From Acanthopleura granulata (taxonomy: Eukaryota; Mollusca; Polyplacophora; Chitonida; Chitonidae): a stretch of 64,000 bases of DNA. The notes beneath the pieces were generated by a model. The model saw only the letters and a list, made by a program, of their open reading frames with translations, did not search any database and had not been told where the DNA came from. The position numbers were made by a program, and so were the translations under genes. The stretch's first letter is position 1. Each line of letters starts with the position of its first letter. The stretch is from positions 28,081,443-28,145,442 of the forward strand of contig JABBOT010000005.1 of NCBI GenBank assembly GCA_016165875.1. The letters are read 5' to 3'. Shown here in pieces: positions 21,426-32,183 of this stretch.

Positions 21426-22490
21426 TTACCTTGACATTTATTACTATAAACAAGACGCTAAGTGATGAATTTTGCATTTTCTGGAAGTTAATCCGCACAT
21501 AGAGCATTAAGTAAAGAACATGAACTTAATATTACTGCACTTTACAAGTACTTCTTCAAGATACTACCCTTTAACCGTTACCTTATGGCGAAAGTTTGAC
21601 GTAAGCTAAGTGTGTACATGTACTTATACAGGTGACTTAAAAATGAAAACGATATGCTATGCTACACAACTGACACTATAAACACGTGTTAACAGCAGAT
21701 GTTGTCATACATGCATTGAGGACACGCTGAGTGCAGACAATGATGAAGCTATTGTTAAACACCATTACCAGAAATGCAACGTGCAAAGGATGTACAGGAA
21801 AATACACAAGCCACAGAAACTGTCACCAAATACAACACAGACTCTGAACATGGAAACTAAATGAATACAGAGAAACTGGCAGACATAGAGAAATTTGCAA
21901 GTATGTTGATTAGAACCTGTGTTGGAACTGTAACTTTAACATACGTTGTTATAACACAAGCATCGTAAGCTATTGTGACTGAATGGTACATAATAAATAA
22001 AAGTGAGAATATCTCTTTATGTTAAGTTCTATCATTAGAAATATCATTAGAAATAAGGTGTGTGCATGGCAGAAGAAATGTCCTTGTACTTCAATCACAA
22101 ACACTGACTCAGAATGCAGAAAAAAAAAACATGGCCATTAAAATGGATAAACATTAAAACACGATTTTAATGCTACTGGATGCTGTCATGCTTGTGGTTT
22201 AACGTTGACAATATTTCAGTCCTATGACGACAAAGTCATTTGTATGTGTATGTATACTGCACCCTCTTTTGTTAGATACTGCCTCAACAAGGGGAATTGA
22301 AGAGGACACCCAGTGCATTATACAAATACTGGGGTGACCATGCAGTCATTGTTATTTCCCCTTATATGATGGTGAGCGAGGAAGCAGCAGCTTCCTGATT
22401 TTTTGGTCTCAGGTGCGACCTAGCCCAGCACTAAACCTTGAGTCCGCAGATTTGTGCTTGGCAAGTATGAACACAGCAACATCGCTCAAA
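21426..22490. other. Unique AT-rich DNA, nothing recognised
   Basis: No gene or repeat is visible apart from an A-run at about 22119-22129. Confidence 0.5.
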
Positions 22491-22494
22491 ACCT

Positions 22495-22890
22495 GGTGGA
22501 CTTTTGACAATGTTATTTGGTTTCCACTGCCTAGGCAGTCTATTGGTTAGAATGTCTGCCTTGTGGTTGGGAGATCCAGGTTCAAGCCCAGATCGGATCA
22601 CACCAAAGACTTTAAAACAGGCACTTCTTGCTGTCTCACTTGGCACTCAGCATTGATAGGTCAGAGAAAGGAAACAGGACTGGTCGACCTGGTGTCAGTA
22701 TAATGTGACTCGGTGGGGAGTCATGTCTGGTGTCTTCGGCATTATGTATCAGTGATGGCAGCACTCTGATGGCTCGGGCTCGCCCTGTCACAAGAAGAAT
22801 TTACATTATTTATGCACACACCAGAAGGACTCCTCGTCACCATATGACTGAAACATTGTTGAGTATCATGTTAAACCCCAAGCACTCACT
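22495..22890 (+). mobile_element. SINE-B, full length or nearly so, plus strand
   Basis: The tRNA-derived head shows Pol III A-box-like 'ggttagaatgtctg' (about 22544) and B-box 'ggttcaagccc' (about 22579). The core with 'gtgtcagtataatgtgactc' and the end 'atgactgaaacattgttgag' follow, and the element runs out near 'actgactctatttgg'. A related plus-strand copy is at 37755-38000. This is the clearest copy of the family in the window. Confidence 0.75.
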
Positions 22891-22899
22891 GACTCTATT

Positions 22900-23409
22900 T
22901 GGTTTTATTTTGTTGTTAGTTCCACTTGTTTTAAACTTTAATAGCCTTTGTATTCTGAAATAGATGAAAATAAACCTGATTTTTTTCACTGGGAAATTCC
23001 AACAAGCTGCTAAAGAAAAATGGATCCTTAATCACTGTAATGTGTGATATGGCAAATAGAGACAGGAAGAAGCATTTTATCATGTATACTTATCTCTTAC
23101 ATGTCACACAGCTTAAAAAATCAGTACATGGAATTCTTGATTTGTACATATAGTAAAGTACGACTATCTTGTAATTTGTCCTGCCTTCTCTGCATGAATA
23201 GGAAAGTTTCTTTTTATTTAGGCTTATACACTAGGCCTAGATTGTGGTGCCATGTAATGGATATCATAATTAGCGCTTGCGTCACAGATATATGTGACTA
23301 TGCTTCGGCCAATTTCATCCCTTCTTTGTCACTGAACAAAGAATTTCGTAGCATTTGTCAAGCTCTTGCACTCATTACGTTGACAGCACCGAATCTACAG
23401 CTGATGACA
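22900..23409. other. Unassigned DNA with one open frame
   Basis: A 144-codon plus-strand frame (23044-23478) covers most of this stretch and runs into the left arm of the inverted repeat that follows. It is rich in Leu, Ser and Cys, has no domain I recognise and may be chance. Confidence 0.3.
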
Positions 23410-23850
23410 TTGCAAAATTGCGTAGTAAATCCAGAGTTCTTGCAAGTTGAAATTTCGATACACATAGCGGGCACATAGCGACAGTTTCTGATCCATGGCA
23501 ACTAGAAAACCACAAACACAGTGGTGTTACCTTTGTCCTTTACCCTCCAGTCAGCCTCAAAGTACCAAGCTCCATATTAAAACATTCAAATCTAGATCAG
23601 TGTCACGCTACAATACACAATAACCCAGCACTGCTGTGGTGGCCAGGGCAATGGCCATGGCAATGGATTTAGAAGTTTTAACATGGGGCTTCGTACATTG
23701 TGGCTGGCTGGACGGTAAATGACGAAGGCAAGACCGCAGCGTTTGTGTTTTTCTAGTTGCCGTGGGCCTGAACTTCTGATACATGCCTGATATGTTATAC
23801 AGGAAAGGCTGCGTGCAAGAACTCTGGACTTATTACACGATTCTGCGATG
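23410..23850. repeat. Imperfect inverted repeat, arms of about 185 bp
   Basis: The left arm (23410-23594) and the reverse complement of the right arm (23664-23850) share, in the same order, 'ccagagttcttgca', 'ggcaactagaaaa.cacaaa', 'tttacc.tccag.cagcc' and 'ccat.ttaaaac'. The loop is about 70 bp. The arms are perhaps 75% alike, so this is an old hairpin element or an inverted duplication. No transposase-like end or target duplication is evident. Confidence 0.75.
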
Positions 23851-24312
23851 CTAATCCCAGGCAAACACAGGCTTTTAAGAAGTGAATAATCATAGATACA
23901 ATAATCCACAATTTTTGTAACCAAGCCTCAAGGTCAAATGTTCCAGCAATAATAAATGTATGAAATAAATTCACAAGACAAGGTACATTACATGCAGAGT
24001 ACTTCTTTATTTTTTTGAAACCTTCATGACACCTTCACCTATTATGTACTCAAAGACAAAGCCAAGGTGTGACAAATTAATGTTAATGTTAATAAATCTT
24101 TGCAGGTAAAATGGCACAGAAAATGTGTATTCAGATTTAACACTTATCACCAGTTGATTTACAGGAATGACCTTCATACTCGGTATTTATTTTCATGAAT
24201 TAAAGCTTCTTTCTTGCTGATGCATTCTCTAACACATTCCAGAAAAAATTCCCCCTTTCAAACACTTTCTCTGGGAAAACTCCATACCCTGTTAAGTGTA
24301 CAAATACTAAAC
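23843..24312 (+). repeat. Direct duplication, copy 1 (partner 25758-26224)
   Basis: Shared stretches include 'caggcaaacacagg', 'gaataatcatagatacaata', 'tgtaaccaagcctcaagg', 'attctctaacaca' and 'ccctgttaagtgtacaaa', in the same order in both copies. The two copies lie 1.9 kb apart and differ by several indels. No gene is seen in either; the second copy abuts the DIRS element. Confidence 0.75.
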
Positions 24313-25757
24313 GTGCGATTTTTCAATACCCCAAATTAGCCAGAATGCTTCTCTGGTCATTTAGACACCACAGAGCTTCAAGTGGCTGCCAAGCCACTTG
24401 AACCTTGCCCCCATGGCTGTGGCTCTCGGCCTGGACTATTGAAAACAATGCCCAAATTAAAAGCCTGTATTTGACCCCCATATAGATCAGTATGAAGTGT
24501 ATAGAGAGACCCTAAGTTAAGACACCAAATGATACATGCCAATATTAAATATCTCGATCAAGAAAACACTGGTCTTGACTCTGGAAACAGCAATTTCATT
24601 TCAAAACTGAACCTAAAACTGTCAGAATGCCCCTGACCCCTGACCTCTCGATGTGTTTAGCCGCTACACTCAAATGACATCCTCTCCCATAGGAATATCC
24701 GTTTTTACAGATAAATGAAACATCAACATTATACAACATATAAAACAGAAATTCAAGATTACATATCAAAGTATCATACAAGTTTCCATCTTTACAATTT
24801 AAATATCTTGATAAAGAAAACACTGGTGTTATGTTTGAATGTTGGCTGCATACCCAAACTGCTGTGTACCATGACAAATGCAGAAAAGAAACACTTATTT
24901 AAATGAAAATCAAGATCTGTTTTTCTGGCACCAACAAATACCATCAAAAACTAGGAATTCCGAGAATCCTGACAGCTCACTTGATTGAGCAATTACATGT
25001 AGAAAAGCTGCAAAACGCGTAGGTGGTGATGTGTTAAAATATTGCTACAGAAATGCCTTCTGCATGTAACCTATCCCTTTATATGCCCAGGAGTTCAACA
25101 GAACAGTTTGATCTCAATACCATGCAAAACTTACTTCTATGAGATGTATATGAAGGCTAAGCAGAAAAGCTAACCTTTATCATTTACACATACTATCACT
25201 AATAATCAGCGCTAAACAGCAAAGCTTAACCATCCCACAGGCCTGTTGTCTGCATGAACAAACAGGGCATGACCAACAGCTCACCTGATAGGGCAGTCAG
25301 TAAAACTGCAAAATATTTCAGTGGTGAGACATTAAAATACTGATACACAAAAGTTTAACTTTTGCCTTATTTGTGTAAGCTATCCTATAACCTGATAATA
25401 TGCCTAGAACCTGAACAAAAAAGCTTAACCTACATGTATTCACCATGGAAACGGTATTCCATTATATGAGAGATAAATATAAAACCGTAACCATGACACC
25501 AACACTGCACTTTCTCCTCTCTACTATTCTCCCACCTAACTTCATACAGTTGTCATGAAGTTCTATTCCTCAGAAAAGTGTAGGTTGGCAATCACTGAGA
25601 CAGTCAGGATTCTCATGTGAAAGGAATTTATAAAGTATTCATACATGTACCAGATATTGCCATGGCAACTAGATTAAAGGCACAATGTCATGCAATTCTT
25701 GATAAAACTCATTTTTTCCGCTGTTTTCTATCACAGATTTTTAAGAAACAAACCATC
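24313..25757. other. Noncoding DNA with a degenerate direct repeat
   Basis: About 24975-25095 and 25275-25395 share the order 'gacagctcactt(g)at', 'aaactgcaaaa', 'gtggtgaga/tgt..ttaaaata' and 'gtaacc/gctatcc'. Nothing else is recognised and no gene is supported. Confidence 0.4.
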
Positions 25758-26224
25758 TCAGGCAAACACAGGTAATTAAGAAGTGAATAACCATAGATAC
25801 AATAATCCACGATTTTTGTAACCAAGCCTCAAGGCCAAATGTTTGAAATAAATTCAGCATAAGACAATGTACATTATATATAGTGTACTCGATTTGACAC
25901 CTTCATGACTTATCATGTTCTCAAAGAAAAAGCCAAGGTAGGAACTTGTGCCAAATTTTAAAAATGGGAAGAGTATATCAATCTATCTTTCATAAGGCTG
26001 CAAGTAAATCTTTGCAGGTAGAATGGCACAGAAAACGTGTATTGAGCACTTATTGCCATTTGATTTTAAAAAATACAGGAATGACCTTCGCCCTCTGTAT
26101 TTATTTCCACGGACTAAAGCTTCTATCTTGCTGATGAATTCTCTAACACATGCCAGTAAGAATCTCCCCTTTTGAAAGTCTTTCTCTGCAAAACATCCAC
26201 ACCCTGTTAAGTGTACAAAGACAA
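25758..26224 (+). repeat. Direct duplication, copy 2
   Basis: Partner of 23843-24312. It ends about 50 bp before the left end of the DIRS element. Confidence 0.75.
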
Positions 26225-26281
26225 CAATGTAAACCATCTGAAACATAACAAATTCCTCCCTCAAATACCAGCATGTCTGAT

Positions 26282-26716
26282 GCGCCGGATGACAAGGGTT
26301 CTTTTAGCATACCTGGCCCTGAGGTTTTGAGGGGTCACACTTTTAGCATACCTCATCCTGAGGGTTTGATGGGTCACACTTTTAGCATGCCTGGCCCTGA
26401 GGGTTTGAGGAGTCAAACTACATCATTATCAAGTGATCAATGTCCATGTGATCTTCAAAGAAAACAGTCCCTGAGTATAAAACCCGCGGCCAATGTACCT
26501 TTGTAGTCATTTAAAATCAGTAGTCTGCAGTCAGGAGACAGGGAAGTGAAGGTCCTAAATCTTTGAACTTCTGCAAACTTATGTATGGCCATAGCTCTCT
26601 TGTATGCTTGACACAATGTGCACTGTTCAATTTCTGGATACCCATAGTATCTGGGCGGGTGTAACCCCTCAAGGTCTCAGGGCCCTGTATCCTGAAAGAA
26701 TCCCTCTCATCCAGCT
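26282..26716. repeat. DIRS internal complementary region-like inverted pair
   Basis: The stretch 26282-26340 matches the reverse complement of 26662-26716, with 'gg.cctgag..(c)ttgaggggt.acac' and 'ggatga.a.ggattctttt' conserved. In DIRS elements such a region is complementary to the outer ends and is thought to template circle formation. The left member is followed by two further direct copies of 'ttttagcatacctggccctg' type units (26298-26420, period about 45 bp), which give the small frame at 26273-26506. Confidence 0.6.
26451..26502 (-). repeat. DIRS inverted terminal repeat, left
   Basis: Reversed, it reads 'aaggtacattggccgcgggt' then 'tttatactcagggactgttt' and 'tctttgaagat', matching 29926-29977 at about 45 of 52 positions. 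It lies between the ICR-like pair. Confidence 0.75.
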
Positions 26717-26832
26717 CTAGGGACACATTGCATATTTACAGTTTCGTTCATCAGAAATGTAATTTTCTGACCTTGCACAATCAAAACAGATGGTTATACC
26801 CATCAGATCAAATAACACGGCTCATGTGTTAT

Positions 26833-27541
26833 CTATGACAATACTGTGTTAGTGAAATTACCAGAATCATGAACAGGTTTGTTACAGAACTCATGAAAAG
26901 TCCCAGCGGACGCCCAATCTGCAACTTTCATGATGTCCATCAACGCCATATTCTTCCTGTGTGATGCTGAGGTGGAATCCCCTCGAAACAAGTGACGCTT
27001 AAACACTGACACATCAATGCCAGTCTTGGACAGAATAAGAGTCAGCCATCTTGATATTGTTGCAATTGTAACTGGCCTGTATGTTTGGAAAGACACGAGC
27101 AACTGGTCACAGCACCTGTGGGCCTGAGTCCTTTTCAGGTACTTGTACAAGGTCTTTATCACACAACGCCTTTGATCCCTGAACTTACTGAGCACAATGG
27201 ACCTCTTTGCCCTGCTTTTGCGAGTCTTTTTTAACACTGTTTCCATGAGGAAAACCACTTTGGTTTGACAAAGCGATAACCTCGAATTCGAAACGTTTCA
27301 GAGTCTGCGCTCTCTACGCCATTACAAGGGCCATCAGAGCAGCCAGTTTCAGAGTAAGACATTTGACAGAAATTTCTATCAAGGGCATACATGACTTAAG
27401 ATAGTCAAGGACAACTGCTACATCCCAAGTATGACAATGTCTTGGCTTAGGTGGTATAACTTTGAGGAGTCCTTTCATAGACCTACAAATCAACCGGTAT
27501 TCAATATCTGCACCTAAACATTTCAACGTTTGCATGAGCAT
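26833..27541 (-). pseudogene. DIRS tyrosine recombinase, frameshifted, catalytic Tyr changed
   Basis: The N-terminal part (27541-27314) has KPRHCHTWDVAVVLDYL and LTLKLAALMAL, typical of the SAM-like core-binding domain. After a shift near 27300, the catalytic part (27258-26833) has VTIATISRWLTLILSKTG and HLFRGDSTSASH with the His-x-x-Arg motif. The C-terminal motif reads TFHEFCNKPV; the family normally has Tyr where Cys stands (codon TGT), so strand cleavage should be lost. The enzyme would integrate the circular cDNA. It is the most 3' gene of the element. Confidence 0.8.
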
Positions 27542-27559
27542 CCATCTGTGCGAAATTTA

Positions 27560-28455
27560 CAACACCATACCAGTGTCCAGATGAAAGCTCGGCCAGAAAG
27601 TTCAACACACTTGCTAGAGGTGGCCAAACGGGATTAACACTCCACCTATAACACCAAAGACGCTATCTTTTCCAGGTGTAACTGAATATTCGTTGAGTTC
27701 ATCCATGACCTGGTGATGACCAAATTTCCTGTTGTGGCAAGATATGTGACAGCCTACCATCTGCAATCTCCTCCCAAAGGGTGCACTGCGTCCCCACCTG
27801 GTAGCGAGAGGATATGCCACCCCCATCGTAATTTCATGGGCCGATCCGTCAACATGCCAAGTAGCTGTGGGAATCAGCTCTAAATTGGCAAAAAAGGAAT
27901 GACCAAGATGGCCATTTGCATCCCATCCACTATGACCTTCTGGGTTACACTGGCCAAAAGCCTGAAATGAGGATACAATAACGCATACACGACTGTTGCA
28001 AAGAGATCTGGTCCCCAAGATACACAGACGTCCAACTGTGTGTTTAGTTTTGAAGCAAACATATCAATGTTTGGGACAAAAAAGTTCTTGAATAGTGACT
28101 GAAAAGTGTTTTTGCTCAACAACCACTCTGCTGAAGTTGACAACTCACAAGGCAGTTTGTCCGGAACGGTATTGAGTGCAACAGGAATATATACAGCACT
28201 CAGATGACATGCTCTCTGGTCTGCCCAATCAAAGATTTCCTTCACTAACTGGTGAAGCTTGTATTTCTTTCCACCACTTTTGTTTATATATGCTACAACA
28301 GTGGCACTATCAGACACTATTTGGATGTGACTATCCTGTTGTTTACGACACAGCAGTCTAGACCTCATTAACATGGCTGATAGCTCGAGCTCAATGATGT
28401 GTCTCCCAGCCACCATACCGTTCCATCTACCATTGGTAGTCAACTGGCTACACAC
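27560..28455 (-). pseudogene. DIRS RNase H and linker
   Basis: A 191-codon frame (28455-27880) has HIIELELSAMLM, IQIVSDSATVVAYINKSGG with a catalytic Asp, IFDWADQRACHLSAVYIPVALN and PNIDMFASKLNTQLDVCVSWGPD, the usual RNase H plus linker signature of DIRS elements. It continues in another frame from about 27900 (MQMAILVIPFLP, then a degenerate stretch) to 27614. It is damaged by at least one shift and by substitutions in LSR-type motifs (CELSTSAEW). Confidence 0.8.
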
Positions 28456-28689
28456 TGTGCCTCAGCTCTTATTGGATGACTCAGTCTGGACTTTGATGTC
28501 TATGGACGGCTTTCTAAAGCTTGCACCGTTTTTCTCTTGGACATATTCTATCCACCACAATATATCCTGCTTGCCAGCCTCTCACACTGCCATGTTATGG
28601 TGGTATTCCTAGCTTTTAATGCCATAACTTTAATTGCTTCTAAGTGTCTCTAGTTCAAGGAGACGAGTCTTAGGTGTAACTGGCCTCCA
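28456..28689 (-). other. RT-RNase H connection of the DIRS element
   Basis: Decayed sequence between the RT blocks and RNase H. No continuous frame remains; the small plus-strand frame at 28373-28612 is antisense noise. Confidence 0.5.
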
Positions 28690-29440
28690 GCAATGAGCGA
28701 GATTTGTTAATCAGCCCTTCTATTTTATGCTCACCAATTCAATGGTCCTAGTGCATGAGTTTATTACAAAGCCTAAATACGATATAACTTGTGATGGCTC
28801 CAAAGCAGATCTTTCTAAGCCTGGCACAAAACCAAGTTTTCCTCAAACCACATTAGTCTGACCACTACACTCTTCTTTGCTAGAAGATATAACAAGGGAG
28901 TTGTCTACATGGTAACCACATCTTATGGCCAACAAGCAGAAGTATGAGTAAACGGGTTTCATTGTTTCCGTCAGCAACAGCGCACTTGAGGCCAATCCAA
29001 ATGGCAGACATGCTTACTGGTAGGTTTTCCTTATCCCTTGAAAACGAAGACATTTCCCATCACACTCTGCGATACGGATACAGTGGTAGGCATCCTGTAA
29101 AACAATTGATGTGAAATCACCTCTTTTAAATATATCTGAAGTTACCTCCAAGATTTCATGTTTGAAATGATGGTAATCTACATATTCATTAAGATTTTTA
29201 AATTTAGAAATGCTCTGTATTTGGCATTTTTCTTTTGACGGACAAAAGTGGTTGACAGATACTCGTCTTCACATGGGCAACACCTTTCAAGGCCTGTTTT
29301 GATTAAAAATTAATTAACTCACGGTCAATGACACTTTCTTCCAAATCAGAAAATTTAATTGGACTTGGCTTGACATTCTGCACAGGGACAGCCATTAGCT
29401 CAATCCTGTGGCCTGTGACATTTTGCAGAACCTATTTATC
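28690..29440 (-). pseudogene. DIRS reverse transcriptase remnant
   Basis: Reading down the minus strand from about 29440: HRIELMAVPVQNV, PSPIKFSDLEESVIDRELI, then after a shift EDEYLSTTFV and KYRAFLNLKNLNEYVDYHHF (about 29235-29170), DAYHCIRIAECDGKCLRFQG, LPFGLASSA (about 29005), GYHVDNSLV where the catalytic YxDD box has become HVDN, and SYLGFVINS (about 28765). Stops are at about 29028 and 28843. These blocks in this order are diagnostic for DIRS RT. It is inactive as seen. Confidence 0.75.
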
Positions 29441-29925
29441 ATTTGTTAACATCTGCCAGTTAGGTAGGAACTATTTTGTGTCACCTGCTACATAACCACT
29501 CACCTTTACCGCTTGTAAAACTGGCTGCCACTTCGCTCTGGGGCCTGAAACGGCCTGGGCCTGTAGCCCTGGGATGTTAGCCTTTCTGGGAGCCTGCCGG
29601 GGCTACGTCCCCGAAACGGCGCTCCCCTCCCACGCCAGTCCTTTTAGCCTCCCCTTGGGAAGGACTGGTATTCTGTCTTTTTACTAACTTGACAAATATT
29701 ACTGATTTCTTTAACTCTATCTTTCACATGGTCCCCGAAAAGGTATTGGACGTAGGCACGTCCGGCATCGATAGGGATATATACTTCTTGGACAGAAATG
29801 GTCGGATCAGCATGGATGCTGATAAATTAAAGTAACAATTTGTTAGTATAGCCAATGCCTGCAAGGTAGTCCGAGCCATACCATCCCACGTACACACCGA
29901 TCAGATGCGTGATAAAAAGACTATG
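29441..29925 (-). other. DIRS 5' region
   Basis: This precedes the RT. One reversed frame near 29640-29575 is basic (GEAKRTGVGGERRFG) and GC-rich compared with its surroundings, as in the RT leader of such elements. No gag motif is recognised. Confidence 0.4.
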
Positions 29926-29977
29926 AAGGTACCTTGGCCTCGGGTTTTATAGTCAGGAACTATTTTCTTTGAAGATT
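29926..29977 (+). repeat. DIRS inverted terminal repeat, right
   Basis: The sequence 'aaggtaccttggcctcgggt' plus the following 30 bases match the reverse complement of 26451-26502. Outside it, 'gtgaccccaaaaagggcaag' and 'atgcataaaagaatctc' weakly match the outer part of the left end. Confidence 0.75.
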
Positions 29978-30060
29978 ACGCATACGCTGACTTTTTGGTA
30001 ATTATGCAATGTGACCCCAAAAAGGGCAAGATCATGCATAAAAGAATCTCAGTTTTAAAC

Positions 30061-30589
30061 TAGAATGAAAGCAAAATCAGTAAAATATGACTTGATCATG
30101 TCACATTTTTCATCCATACTTTTATCAATACTAAATATTTTCACAACAAAGGAAACTGATACTAGGACATTCTGGATTTCGTTTTTGACAATAATTCCAC
30201 TTTATAAAGCAAGTCAGCACAAAGACAGTAAACATTTCATTAATTAACAAAAGTTGTAACAGAATGTGATATTTCATTTGTGATACAAAGCAAGGTTAAC
30301 ACTGCCCCATAAAATCAGAAGTGGTTCTATAATGTAGCCTGTAGTCTACCACACCAAAGGGTTTCATTTCACCTCATCACACGCATGTACATGATCAATG
30401 ATGTACCTTTGTAATAATTAATATATCTCAACTTCATGCCATCCTTGTCCAGATTCAACCCAACGTTTTGCATCTTGCAAAGGACTTCTTTTCTGTCAAC
30501 ACAAATATACAGTTAGCCAGTGTCTCATCATCAATGACCTATAACTGAGGGTCAGTGTTAGAGCATACATCTTACTCTCGTGTTCATTT
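30061..30589. other. Unique AT-rich DNA, nothing recognised
   Basis: No gene or repeat is supported. Confidence 0.5.
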
Positions 30590-30915
30590 GATTTATTTAT
30601 CTATTTGATTGGTGTTTTACACCATACTCAAGAACATTTCACTTATACGATGACACCCCACTTAAACCTACCCAGTTGTATTTATGTCCCCTATGGCTGT
30701 GAACTGTAACATCAGGCCCCATCATTTACTTCAATACACATTATGAGATGGCATACCCTTAATTTATTTATATATGTATATGGTTGGTGTTCTATGCCGT
30801 ATTCAAAAATATTTCTTACGCGACGGCGGCCAGCATTATGATGGCGGGAAACCAGGCAGAGCCCTGAGGAAACCCAAAACTATCCGCAAGTTGCTGGCAG
30901 ACCCGGGTTCATTTG
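30590..30915 (-). mobile_element. Two SINE-A fragments, minus strand
   Basis: A tail piece at 30590-30660 ('tttgattggtgttttacacc', 'agaacatttcacttatacga') and a longer piece at 30775-30915 ('ggcggccagcattatgatgg', 'aaaccaggcagagccctgag') both read as the reversed family. They are separated by about 110 bp of other sequence. Confidence 0.65.
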
Positions 30916-31854
30916 GCATGAAAGTTATGAAACTTTTGCATATGTTGCTCGTTAAAGCTCACAACATGTGCAAAATTTCTTCAACTCCTTTCATAATTTT
31001 CATACCAAACGAACACTTGTGTAAGCTACATCTACATGTATATAAGCTACTTGTACCTACAAAGAAACAAGTTTCACGCTAAACTGCAAAGCTTGGAATG
31101 GAACACAGAGGTACGGAAAAGCAGACAGACTGAATGACAAACATATACAGACAGATTTTGTGAAACATGAGGAAACACTGATTATGACACTGTGTACAAT
31201 GCCCACGTGTAAGCCGTTTTGGAGATACATATGGGAATACTGTGACAGACACGTGGAAGGATGGCATCCATTTTAAGACAGCGCTGACAGATGGCCCTGT
31301 AAGATACAGTTACCTTTGGAGCTGCACAACAGAAATGGAGTTATTATAGGCTAAAAGATTCACATTTTCAGAGCATATCAAGTCCTTAAGGTTTAATATA
31401 GACTGAAAATAATAATTCATGTGAATTATGTTAATTAAGTCTGTGCTGCTCATGACAAGGTGTGTTGAAAACAATGCGGAGTGAAGTGATGCAGGCAGTT
31501 TCCATTTCAGTTGTATTTATAGTCTGTCGTACAGTACATGTTTGTTGTTGCTGTTGTTGTTATATCATCTACAGAAACTTGATGTCTAACTGACCTGAGA
31601 CCTAGGGAACTGAATTCATTTTTATGTTAGATTCATTACTCCTGATTGCCCTGCATGTACAGATAACCTTTGCCCGGCAGTTCACTGCCTAAAAGTTCCA
31701 CTGATCATCACAGCCTTTTCAAATAGAAAGCTCTGAAGCAACACGGTGGATAGGTGAGCCTGAGTACCACATGCCCATAGCACTGCTGCACACATCCAGT
31801 CAATTAGTTAAACCCACAGTTTTCAGTATACAGGTATAAAAATGCCTCTGCTGG
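30916..31854. other. Unique DNA, nothing recognised
   Basis: A few short frames, none supported. A (TTG)n-like run lies near 31542-31562. Confidence 0.5.
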
Positions 31855-31990
31855 GTGTGTTAGCCTCTGCCATTCAAGGCAGTCATATTTGGCCACAGAC
31901 GGGCAAGAATGCCACAAAATTCTCTCTTAAGTTTTCTGATAAAAAGCCTCCATCATTGAGAGAGGTATAAAAACAAAAAAAAGCCTTACT
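31855..31990 (+). repeat. Direct repeat, copy 1 (partner 34757-34975)
   Basis: Both copies have 'ccattcaaggcagtcata', 'gcaagaatgcca', 'aaattctctctt', 'tctgataaaaagcct' and 'catcattgagaga', ending near 'gccttactact/attt'. The copies lie 2.9 kb apart on either side of the 33-34 kb reading frames, in the same orientation. The second copy has extra bases, including a C-homopolymer at about 34927-34936. Confidence 0.7.
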
Positions 31991-32183
31991 ACTTGTGTAG
32001 TAATAACAGAGCAATGGCATGTCTGTGTGTTACGTAATAGACTGCAGATATGTTGTGATTTCAATTGTGCCCCTACACCACACCCCCTGAAATAGGATTA
32101 TGGGTAGCCAGTTTCACTAGTGGCAGATTTATCCTTGATATAGATTATTACCCAGGCCTCAAGGAATTACAATATGCACTGAC

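Larger units (their letters stand above)
26273..30060 (-). mobile_element. DIRS-like tyrosine recombinase retrotransposon, decayed
   Basis: On the minus strand the order is reverse transcriptase, RNase H, tyrosine recombinase, as in DIRS1-type elements. The body is flanked by an inverted repeat (26451-26502 against 29926-29977) that extends outward in degenerate form. Near the recombinase end a second inverted pair (26282-26340 against 26662-26716) looks like the internal complementary region of DIRS elements. No gag is recognised in the short space to the right end. Outer limits are estimates. Confidence 0.8.

Noticed and set aside
26273..26506. Proline/glycine-rich repeat protein frame
   Set aside because: It is the read-through of the triplicated outer repeat of the DIRS element.
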